Shown here one piece after another: positions 17,165 through 24,228 of a stretch of DNA of 64,000 nucleotides (positions within the stretch are counted from its first letter, which is position 1; each line of letters starts with the position of its first letter). A model generated the notes under the pieces. The model was given only the letters and a program-made list of their open reading frames with translations. It was not told where the DNA came from and ran no database searches. Origin of the DNA: Ferrimonas pelagia (GTDB lineage: Bacteria > Pseudomonadota > Gammaproteobacteria > Enterobacterales > Shewanellaceae); NCBI RefSeq assembly GCF_039543565.1, contig NZ_BAABJZ010000097.1, positions 25,417-89,416 on the forward strand, read 5' to 3'. The position numbers were made by a program, and so were the translations under genes.

Positions 17165-18232
17165 ATGCAGGTAGCCGATTTCCAATTTGACCTCCCCGAT
17201 GAGCTGATCGCCCGTTATCCCACCTCAGAGCGTAGGGCTTCCCGCCTGCTGCATCTGGATGGCGATACCGGGGCGTTGCATGACGGCCAATTTCCGGATC
17301 TGTTGGCGTTGGTGCAACCGGGCGATCTGATGGTGTTCAACAACACGCGGGTGATCCCGGCGCGGTTACATGGTGCCAAGGCCAGTGGTGGTAAGATCGA
17401 AGCGCTGGTTGAGCGGGTGCTGGACAGTCATCGAGTTTTGGCTCACGTGCGTAGCTCTAAGTCGCCCAAACCCGGAACCCAACTGCATTTCGACGACGGC
17501 GTGGTCGCAGTGATGACTGCGCGACATGATGCCCTGTTTGAGCTGGATTTTAGTGCCGGTGAACACGGCAGCGACGAACCCGTATTGTCGATTTTGGATC
17601 GCATTGGCCATATGCCGCTGCCGCCCTATATCGATCGTCCCGACGAATCAACCGATCGCGAACGCTATCAGACCGTCTATAACCAACGCCCAGGCGCCGT
17701 GGCCGCGCCAACCGCGGGTTTGCACTTTGACGATGCGATGTTGACGGCGCTGAGACAAAAGGGGGTGGAAACCGCCTTTGTGACCCTACATGTGGGAGCT
17801 GGCACCTTTCAGCCGGTGCGGGTGGACAAGGTGGAAGATCATCACATGCACTCGGAGTTTGCCGAAGTGGGCAGTGACGTGGTGGAAGCGATCAAACGCA
17901 CCCGTGCTCGCGGTGGTCGCGTGATCGCGGTGGGGACCACCTCGGTCCGTTCGCTCGAATCTGCGGCGTTAGCTGCCCAGGAAAAAGGGGAGGAGCTGGC
18001 GCCGTATGCGGCGGAGACCACCATCTTTATGTACCCCGGCAAACAGTTCTTGTTGGTGGATGCGATGGTGACCAATTTCCACCTGCCGGAATCCACGTTG
18101 ATCATGCTGGTGTCGGCGTTTGCCGGTCAAACACACACCATGAATGCCTACCGTCATGCCGTTGAAAATCGATACCGTTTCTTCAGTTACGGTGATGCCA
18201 TGTTCGTGACGCGCCAGGATACTGGCAAATAA
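17165..18232 (+). CDS. queA: S-adenosylmethionine:tRNA ribosyltransferase-isomerase QueA
   Basis: Transfers and isomerises the ribosyl part of S-adenosylmethionine onto preQ1-tRNA to give epoxyqueuosine. The 355-residue protein starts MQVADFQFDLPDELIARYP, as the family does. It contains HMPLPPYIDRPDESTDRERYQTVY-type residues near 158-180, then AAPTAGLHFD and the C-terminal LVDAMVTNFHLPESTLIMLV. It heads the queA-tgt-yajC-secD-secF cluster. Queuosine synthesis and the SecDF genes share this order in many gammaproteobacteria. Confidence 0.97.
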   Translation: MQVADFQFDLPDELIARYPTSERRASRLLHLDGDTGALHDGQFPDLLALVQPGDLMVFNNTRVIPARLHGAKASGGKIEALVERVLDSHRVLAHVRSSKSPKPGTQLHFDDGVVAVMTARHDALFELDFSAGEHGSDEPVLSILDRIGHMPLPPYIDRPDESTDRERYQTVYNQRPGAVAAPTAGLHFDDAMLTALRQKGVETAFVTLHVGAGTFQPVRVDKVEDHHMHSEFAEVGSDVVEAIKRTRARGGRVIAVGTTSVRSLESAALAAQEKGEELAPYAAETTIFMYPGKQFLLVDAMVTNFHLPESTLIMLVSAFAGQTHTMNAYRHAVENRYRFFSYGDAMFVTRQDTGK

Positions 18233-18386
18233 TTCGTCATTCAGTCGGAAAAAAGTAACCATATTCCGCACTTTTGCCGTTTGCCGCTTGAAGCGGCGAG
18301 CGGCTGTCCCCATCTTCTTCTGTAATGCTGGCGCACAGCGCTAGACTTCACCATCACCAGACTGTTTCTCTGGTTAGAGGGCCTTT

Positions 18387-19511
18387 ATGAAATTTGAATT
18401 GAAAACTACCGATGGCCGCGCCCGTCGTGGTCGCTTGACCTTCGAACGCGGTACCGTTGAAACCCCGGCATTTATGCCTGTGGGCACCTATGGCACCGTC
18501 AAAGGGATGACGCCGGAAGAGGTGGAAGCCACCGGAGCGGAGATCTGTCTGGGCAATACCTTCCATTTGTGGCTGCGTCCGGGCACCGAAGTGATGGAGA
18601 AGCATGGCGATCTGCATGACTTTATGAATTGGCACAAGCCGATCCTGACCGATTCCGGCGGCTTCCAAGTGTTCTCTTTGGGCCATATTCGTAAGATCAC
18701 CGAAGCGGGCGTGCATTTCCGTCATCCGATCAATGGCGACAAGATCTTCCTTGATCCGGAAAAATCGATGCAGATCCAGAACTCGCTGGGTTCGGACATC
18801 GTGATGATCTTCGACGAATGTACGCCGTATCCAGCCACCGAGCAGGAAGCGGGCGATTCCATGCGCATGTCGATGCGTTGGGCGCAGCGCTCCCGCGATG
18901 AGTTTGATCGCTTGGGTAACAAGAACAGCTTATTCGGGATCATTCAGGGCGGTGTCTACGAGCATCTGCGCGATGAGTCGCTGGAAGGCCTGATGAACAT
19001 CGGCTTCGACGGCTATGCCGTGGGTGGTTTGGCGGTCGGTGAGCCGAAAGAGGACATGCATCGCATCTTAGAGCATATCTGTCCGAAGATCCCGGAAGAC
19101 AAACCACGCTACCTGATGGGGGTGGGGAAGCCGGAAGATCTGGTGGAAGGGGTGCGCCGCGGTGTCGATATGTTCGATTGCGTGATGCCAACCCGTAACG
19201 CCCGTAATGGCCATCTGTTTACCAGCACGGGTGTGGTCAAGATCCGCAACGCCAAGCACCGCGAGGATACCGCGCCGCTGGATGCCGAGTGTGATTGCTA
19301 TACCTGTAAGAATTATTCCCGCTCCTATCTGTACCATCTGGATAAGTGCAACGAAATTTTGGGTGCCCGTCTTAACACCGTCCATAACCTGCGCTACTAC
19401 CAACGGGTGATGGAAGGTTTGCGGGGTGCTATTGAGCAGGGTAACCTAGACGACTTTGTGGCAGAGTTCTACGCCAAACAAGGTCGCGAAGTACCGCCTT
19501 TAAACGATTGA
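18387..19511 (+). CDS. tgt: tRNA-guanine transglycosylase
   Basis: Replaces guanine-34 in tRNAs with GUN anticodons by preQ1, the step before QueA. The 374-residue protein contains the substrate loop ILTDSGGFQVFSL near 88-100, the nucleophile region CVMPTRNARNGHLFT near 260-275, and the zinc ligands CDCYTCKNYSRSYLYH near 300-316. A GAGGGCC ribosome binding site precedes the ATG. The 154-base gap from queA contains a TAGACT box at 18342-18347, so tgt may also have its own promoter. Confidence 0.98.
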   Translation: MKFELKTTDGRARRGRLTFERGTVETPAFMPVGTYGTVKGMTPEEVEATGAEICLGNTFHLWLRPGTEVMEKHGDLHDFMNWHKPILTDSGGFQVFSLGHIRKITEAGVHFRHPINGDKIFLDPEKSMQIQNSLGSDIVMIFDECTPYPATEQEAGDSMRMSMRWAQRSRDEFDRLGNKNSLFGIIQGGVYEHLRDESLEGLMNIGFDGYAVGGLAVGEPKEDMHRILEHICPKIPEDKPRYLMGVGKPEDLVEGVRRGVDMFDCVMPTRNARNGHLFTSTGVVKIRNAKHREDTAPLDAECDCYTCKNYSRSYLYHLDKCNEILGARLNTVHNLRYYQRVMEGLRGAIEQGNLDDFVAEFYAKQGREVPPLND

Positions 19512-19538
19512 TTAATAAATAAGTAAAGAGAGTTCCCT

Positions 19539-19865
19539 ATGTTTATTGCAAACGCCTACGCCAGCTCCGCTCCACAACAGGGTGGCGGTATTGAGATGAT
19601 GATTATGCTGGCGGTTTTCGGCCTGATCTTCTACTTCATGATCCTGCGCCCACAGAACAAGCGTGTGAAAGAGCACAAGAGCCTGGTTGAGTCCCTGTCT
19701 AAGGGCGACGAAGTGCTGACCTCCGGCGGCTTGGTCGGCAAGATCGCCAAGGTTAAGGAAGACAACGATTACGTGGTGATCGCTCTGAATGACCAGACCG
19801 AAGTGACCATCAAGAAAGATTTCATCAGTGCAGTGCTGCCGAAAGGCTCCATTCAGTCGCTGTAA
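19539..19865 (+). CDS. yajC: Preprotein translocase accessory subunit YajC
   Basis: A small single-span inner-membrane protein of 108 residues that associates with SecD and SecF. The membrane helix is MMIMLAVFGLIFYFMILRPQ, followed by the family motif RPQNKRVKEHKSLVESLSKG and the cytoplasmic strand LTSGGLVGKIAKV. It lies 27 bases after tgt and 62 bases before secD, in the conserved order. Confidence 0.97.
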   Translation: MFIANAYASSAPQQGGGIEMMIMLAVFGLIFYFMILRPQNKRVKEHKSLVESLSKGDEVLTSGGLVGKIAKVKEDNDYVVIALNDQTEVTIKKDFISAVLPKGSIQSL

Positions 19866-19871
19866 TTATTG

Positions 19872-19898
19872 AAAGCCGCCGAAGATAACGGCGGCTTT
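19872..19898 (+). terminator. Hairpin between yajC and secD (partial terminator or stabiliser)
   Basis: AAAGCCGCCG (19872-19881) pairs perfectly with CGGCGGCTTT (19889-19898) around a seven-base loop, but only three T bases follow. It probably reduces read-through or protects the upstream message rather than ending the operon. Confidence 0.55.
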
Positions 19899-19927
19899 GT
19901 TCCAATTTCGTTTTAGGGGACAGCGGC

Positions 19928-21772
19928 GTGTTGAATAAATACCCGATGTGGAAAAACCTGATGGTGATGTTTATCGTCGCTATCGGTGCGCTCTACGCCT
20001 TGCCAAACCTTTACGGGGAAGATCCGGCGCTGCAGATCTCTGCTAGCCGGAATGCCACCTTGACTACGTCCACCATGGATCAGGTGCGCAGCTCCCTTGA
20101 GGAAGCCGGCTTACAGAGCAAAAGTGTGGTGATGGCCGACGGCCTGATCGAAGCACGTTTTAGTAATACCGAAGAGCAGGGTCGTGCTCAGGAAGTGGTT
20201 GCACAGGCGCTGGGTAACGACTTTATTGTTGCGATCAACCTAGCACCGGCTCAGCCGAGCTGGTTGGCGGCCATCGGTGGTAATCCGATGAAGCTGGGCT
20301 TGGATCTGCGCGGTGGTGTGAACTTCCTGATGGAAGTAGACATGAACGAGGCGATCCGCAAGCAGCAGGATCAGATCGTCACCGACTTCCGCTCCGACCT
20401 GCGTGAAGAGCGTCTGCGTTACTCCGGCGTTCGTATTGCGCCGCACGGCGTAGAAGTGCGTTTTCGCGATGAAGATGTGGCCAGTAAGGCGCGCCAGTTC
20501 CTGGCGCAAAAGTACCCGAATCTGGAGTTCTCCAACCGCGACAGCTTGAGCTTTTCTGCTGATCTGACGCCTGAGTACCTCAAAGAGATCAAAGATTACG
20601 CCCTGAACCAAAACATCACCATTCTGCGTAACCGTGTGAATGAGCTGGGTGTGGCTGAGCCGGTGGTTCAGCGTCAGGGGGCTGAGCGGATCACCGTTGA
20701 GCTGCCGGGTGTTCAGGATACTGCGCGCGCCAAAGAGATCCTGGGCGCTACCGCGACCTTGGAGTTCCGTATGGTGGCTGAGGGGGCAGACATTAATGCT
20801 GCGCTGCGTGGTCTGGTGCCTGCCGGTACCAAGCTGTACGAAGACAAAGATGGCCGTCCCGTGTTGCTGCAGCAGCAGGTGATCCTAACCGGTGATCATA
20901 TCACCGGGGCGCAGTCCGGTTTCGATGAAAACGGTCGTGCTCAGGTGAACATCAGCCTCGACGGCGCCGGCGGCAACAAGATGGCGGACTTTACCAAGGA
21001 CGCGATCGGCAAAGGCATGGCGACCGTCTTTATCGAGTACAGCTCCACCGGTGAGCGTAACGCCGATGGCAGCCTCAAGTTTGATAAAAACGAAGAGGTG
21101 ATCAGCGTTGCGACCATTCAGGCGCGCCTGGGCCGTAACTTCCGTATTACCGGTCAGGAGAGCCCAGCAGAAGCGCAAAACCTGGCGCTGTTGTTGCGTG
21201 CCGGTGCTCTGATCGCACCGATCACCATCGTGCAAGAACGTACCATTGGCCCTTCTTTGGGTCAGGAGAACATCGACAACGGTAAGTCCGCGTTGATGTG
21301 GGGTATGTTGGCGGTGGTGATCTTTATGGCCATCTATTACCGCAAGTTCGGCGTGATCGCCGTGGGTGCGTTGGTGGGCAACTTGGTGCTGATCGTGGGC
21401 GTGATGTCGATGATCCCGGGCGCCACTCTGACCATGCCAGGCATTGCCGGTATCGTCTTGACCGTTGGTATGGCGGTGGATGGCAACGTGCTGATCTTCG
21501 AGCGGATCCGTGAAGAGCTCCGCGCCGGTCGTAGCATTCAGCAAGCCATCCACGAAGGCTACGCCAATGCGTTCTCCACCATTGCCGATGCCAACATCAC
21601 GACCATGATCACGGCACTGATCCTGTTCTCTGTCGGCACTGGTCCGGTGAAGGGTTTTGCGGTGACACTGATGATCGGTATCGCGACCTCCATGTTCACA
21701 GCGATTGTTGCTTCCCGTGCGGTAGTTAACGCACTGTGGGGCGGTAAACGTCTGAAGAAATTGGATATTTAA
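19928..21772 (+). CDS. secD: Protein translocase subunit SecD
   Basis: A 614-residue RND-superfamily membrane protein that uses the proton gradient to aid protein export through SecYEG. It starts at GTG with AGGGGA upstream. The N-terminal membrane helix is LMVMFIVAIGALYALPNLYG. The periplasmic P1 domain contains KLGLDLRGGVNFLMEVD (near 120) and NQNITILRNRVNELGVAEP. The membrane part contains AGIVLTVGMAVDGNVLIFERIREEL and FAVTLMIGIATSMFTAI. It lies 12 bases before secF. Confidence 0.98.
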   Translation: MLNKYPMWKNLMVMFIVAIGALYALPNLYGEDPALQISASRNATLTTSTMDQVRSSLEEAGLQSKSVVMADGLIEARFSNTEEQGRAQEVVAQALGNDFIVAINLAPAQPSWLAAIGGNPMKLGLDLRGGVNFLMEVDMNEAIRKQQDQIVTDFRSDLREERLRYSGVRIAPHGVEVRFRDEDVASKARQFLAQKYPNLEFSNRDSLSFSADLTPEYLKEIKDYALNQNITILRNRVNELGVAEPVVQRQGAERITVELPGVQDTARAKEILGATATLEFRMVAEGADINAALRGLVPAGTKLYEDKDGRPVLLQQQVILTGDHITGAQSGFDENGRAQVNISLDGAGGNKMADFTKDAIGKGMATVFIEYSSTGERNADGSLKFDKNEEVISVATIQARLGRNFRITGQESPAEAQNLALLLRAGALIAPITIVQERTIGPSLGQENIDNGKSALMWGMLAVVIFMAIYYRKFGVIAVGALVGNLVLIVGVMSMIPGATLTMPGIAGIVLTVGMAVDGNVLIFERIREELRAGRSIQQAIHEGYANAFSTIADANITTMITALILFSVGTGPVKGFAVTLMIGIATSMFTAIVASRAVVNALWGGKRLKKLDI

Positions 21773-21784
21773 GGGGCCATTACG

Positions 21785-22729
21785 ATGTTTCAAATTTTAA
21801 ACCTCAAAGGCACCGTCGATTTCCTCAAACACGCCAAGTTTGTCAGTGTCCTGTCGGTCGTGTTGATGTTGGCCTCATTCGCCAGCTTGGGCATTAAGGG
21901 CATGAACTGGGGCTTGGATTTCACCGGCGGTACCGTCGTTGAGATCGGCTACGATGCGGCGACCTCACCGAGTGAAGTGCGTCAAGCATTGGAAGCCGAA
22001 GGCATTGACGGTGCGGTGGTACAGCAGTTCGGTAGCGCCCGCGACATTCTGGTTCGTGTGCCGCCTCGTGAAGGCTCTGGCAATGAATTGGTGGCCAGCG
22101 TTGAAGCGGCTGCTAAAGCCGTTTCTGATGGTTCTGTCGTTAAGCGTGTTGAGTTTGTTGGCCCGCAGGTCGGTCAAGAGCTGCAGGAGCAGGGTGGACT
22201 GGCGGTTATCGCTGCGGTGATCTGCATCCTGATGTATGTGGCGTTTCGCTTCGAGTGGCGTCTGGCTGTGGGCTCTGTCGCCGCGTTGGTGCACGATGTT
22301 GTGCTGACCCTGGGTGTGTTCTCCTTCTTCCAGTTGGAGTTCGATTTGACCGTACTGGCAGCGGTACTGGCGGTGGTGGGCTACTCGCTCAACGATACCA
22401 TCGTGGTATTTGACCGGGTGCGTGAGAACTTCATCAAGATGCGCAAGGGCACGCCTGAGCACGTGGTGAACACCTCAGTGACCCAGACCATGAGCCGAAC
22501 CATCATTACGACCGGGACCACCTTGTTTGTGGTGATCTCGCTGTTCATTCTTGGTGGCACCATGATCCACGGTTTCGCGACAGCGTTGCTGCTGGGGATT
22601 GCGGTCGGGACCTACTCCTCCATTTACGTGGCCAGCTATACCTCCATTCGCTTGGGGATCACCAAAGAGCATATGATGCCCGTGGTGATCGAGAAAGAGG
22701 GCGCGGATCAAGATCCCTTGATGCCTTAA
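21785..22729 (+). CDS. secF: Protein translocase subunit SecF
   Basis: The 314-residue partner of SecD. Typical parts are GMNWGLDFTGGTVVEIGYD near 40-58, VEFVGPQVGQELQEQG, and the membrane block VLAVVGYSLNDTIVVFDRVRENF with its conserved aspartate. The C-terminal helices contain SRTIITTGTTLFVVISLFIL. It is the last gene of the operon. Confidence 0.98.
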   Translation: MFQILNLKGTVDFLKHAKFVSVLSVVLMLASFASLGIKGMNWGLDFTGGTVVEIGYDAATSPSEVRQALEAEGIDGAVVQQFGSARDILVRVPPREGSGNELVASVEAAAKAVSDGSVVKRVEFVGPQVGQELQEQGGLAVIAAVICILMYVAFRFEWRLAVGSVAALVHDVVLTLGVFSFFQLEFDLTVLAAVLAVVGYSLNDTIVVFDRVRENFIKMRKGTPEHVVNTSVTQTMSRTIITTGTTLFVVISLFILGGTMIHGFATALLLGIAVGTYSSIYVASYTSIRLGITKEHMMPVVIEKEGADQDPLMP

Positions 22730-22749
22730 GCGCTGGAAATTGACTTGAT

Positions 22750-22774
22750 AAGCCACCCTTCGGGGTGGCTTTTG
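22750..22774 (+). terminator. Rho-independent terminator after secF
   Basis: AAGCCACCC (22750-22758) pairs with GGGTGGCTT (22763-22771) around the stable tetraloop TTCG, then T bases. It ends the queA-secF operon 20 bases after the secF stop codon. Confidence 0.9.
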
Positions 22775-22909
22775 GTTATCTTCAGGAAGCAAAAATGTGA
22801 GGGGATGGGGCGATAACGCTTGCTCTTCGTGAGCGCTGTCGTACCCTCAGGGAAGTGGCAGATTGACGTTGATCTGCATTATCCATGGAGACGAGGAGGA
22901 TGGTCCGGC

Positions 22910-23218
22910 ATGGATAGTTTTGTTGAGTTGTACCGAGCAGCCAATGTGCTGGAAGCCAATGCGGTTAAAGGAGCATTGGAGCACGATGGGATCTTAGTTC
23001 GAACGTTAGGGGAGGCTCTGGGCGGCGCCGCCGGTGAGTTACCGATGGAGAGTCAGGAGATCCGCTTGTTGGTGGAGCAGCAGCAGCGTGACAAGGCGCT
23101 GCAGGTGTTGCGCCGCTATCAACAAAGCCTGGCCCCTTGGCCTTGCAGCGATTGTGGTGAGCAGAATGATGGTCACTTTGAGATCTGCTGGCGTTGTGGG
23201 GCGGAGCCGGAAGCCTGA
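22910..23218 (+). CDS. DUF2007 and zinc-ribbon protein
   Basis: A 102-residue protein. Residues about 5-75 form a DUF2007-type signal-transduction fold (LYRAANVLEANAVKGALEHD, then IRLLVEQQQRDKALQVL). The tail carries a CSDC...CWRC zinc-ribbon knuckle near 80-98. GAGGAGGA lies 9 bases before the chosen ATG; an upstream in-frame start at 22820 adds 30 residues unlike the family. The stop codon overlaps the start of the siroheme gene (TGATG), so the two are translationally coupled. Function is not established. Confidence 0.85.
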   Translation: MDSFVELYRAANVLEANAVKGALEHDGILVRTLGEALGGAAGELPMESQEIRLLVEQQQRDKALQVLRRYQQSLAPWPCSDCGEQNDGHFEICWRCGAEPEA

Positions 23219-24144
23219 TGCGTTATTTTCCTTTGTTTCACGATACCCAGAGCCTTTCCGTTTTGGTGGTGGGCGGCGGTGAGGTTGCGGCCCGTAAATT
23301 GGCGTTGTGGGCGCGAACCCAAGCTCAATTGACGGTGGTTGCGCCTGAGCTGGTGGCGAGCATAGAGCGCCTGGTTGCGGAAGGTCGGGTGCAGCATATT
23401 TGCAGCGCGTATCAGCCTGTGATGATGGCGGGGCAGCAAGGGGTGATCGCGGCGACGGACGATGCCGCGCTCAACCGGCAATTGGCGCACCAGGCCCAGG
23501 AGATGCAGATCTGGGTCAATGTGGTTGATGATCCCGAGGCCTGCAGCGTGATCACACCCGCGTTGGTTGATCGCAGTCCCGTCGTGGTTGCCATCGGCAG
23601 CGAAGGGACGGCGCCGGTGATGGTGCGGATGCTGCGGGCCTGGCTGGAAACGAGTTTACCGAGCAGCATGGGTCAATTGGCCCGATTCATCGGTCGCCAG
23701 CGTAAACGGGTTCAGCGGCATAGCTCCGAGCCCCGAGCGGTGTGGGAGCGGTTCCTTAAGGCCAATGGCTTGGGTTGGCGCAGTGACAGCGAGGCCATCC
23801 TGACGAGCGCAGAGGGCAGCTCGAAGCACTCCGGTACGCTTTATCTGATCGATCCGGCGCAGCAGCCGGGTTTATTGCCCATCGATGCGATGGCACCGTT
23901 GCAGCAGTTGGATCGGATATTGCTGAGCGTCGATGCGGACGAGCAACTGCTGAATTTGTGTCGTCGCGATGCCAGTGTCCACTGGGTGACTCAGGCTGAT
24001 GTGGGGCGGGTGCAAGCCTGGTTAGCGCAAGGTGAGCGGTTGCTCTTGGTGTTGCAACCAAGGGCTGAGCGGACGTGGTTAAGCGTCTTGTTGTGTAGCG
24101 CGGCGGTGCGATTTAGTACAGGGCAGTGCAAGCAGTTACGCTAA
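23218..24144 (+). CDS. Siroheme synthase N-terminal-type bifunctional precorrin-2 dehydrogenase/ferrochelatase
   Basis: A 308-residue CysG N-terminal/Met8-like protein, predicted to oxidise precorrin-2 to sirohydrochlorin and perhaps insert iron to make siroheme. MRYFPLFHD and the NAD fold VLVVGGGEVAARKLALWARTQAQ are clear. The catalytic region VNVVDDPEACSVITPALVDR is near 105-125, followed by VAIGSEGTAPVMVRMLR. From about residue 215 the C-terminal 95 residues do not resemble the SUMT methyltransferase domain of full-length CysG, so the uroporphyrinogen methyltransferase activity must be supplied elsewhere. The tail may be a degenerate or regulatory domain. Confidence 0.85.
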   Translation: MRYFPLFHDTQSLSVLVVGGGEVAARKLALWARTQAQLTVVAPELVASIERLVAEGRVQHICSAYQPVMMAGQQGVIAATDDAALNRQLAHQAQEMQIWVNVVDDPEACSVITPALVDRSPVVVAIGSEGTAPVMVRMLRAWLETSLPSSMGQLARFIGRQRKRVQRHSSEPRAVWERFLKANGLGWRSDSEAILTSAEGSSKHSGTLYLIDPAQQPGLLPIDAMAPLQQLDRILLSVDADEQLLNLCRRDASVHWVTQADVGRVQAWLAQGERLLLVLQPRAERTWLSVLLCSAAVRFSTGQCKQLR

Positions 24145-24172
24145 GCCATTTTACGGTTTTGCTGGTGATAAA

Positions 24173-24196
24173 AAGCGGTGCCCGAGGGCACCGCTT
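24173..24196. terminator. Bidirectional terminator between siroheme gene and TonB-dependent receptor
   Basis: AAGCGGTGCCC (24173-24183) pairs with GGGCACCGCTT (24186-24196). T-rich tails are present on both strands: on plus AGGTTTTCTTTGG, and on minus TTTTTATCACC. It serves two convergent genes. Confidence 0.88.
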
Positions 24197-24228
24197 AGGT
24201 TTTCTTTGGTTAAAGAAAAGGCCTTCTA

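Noticed and set aside
19872..19898. The yajC-secD hairpin as a riboswitch or a full terminator
   Set aside because: It is a simple stem with only three T bases after it, and secD has to be expressed with its operon partners; it is kept as a hairpin only.
20885..21793. A 302-codon minus-strand frame opposite secD
   Set aside because: A shadow of secD codon usage; the His/Asp/Gly-rich product is not protein-like.
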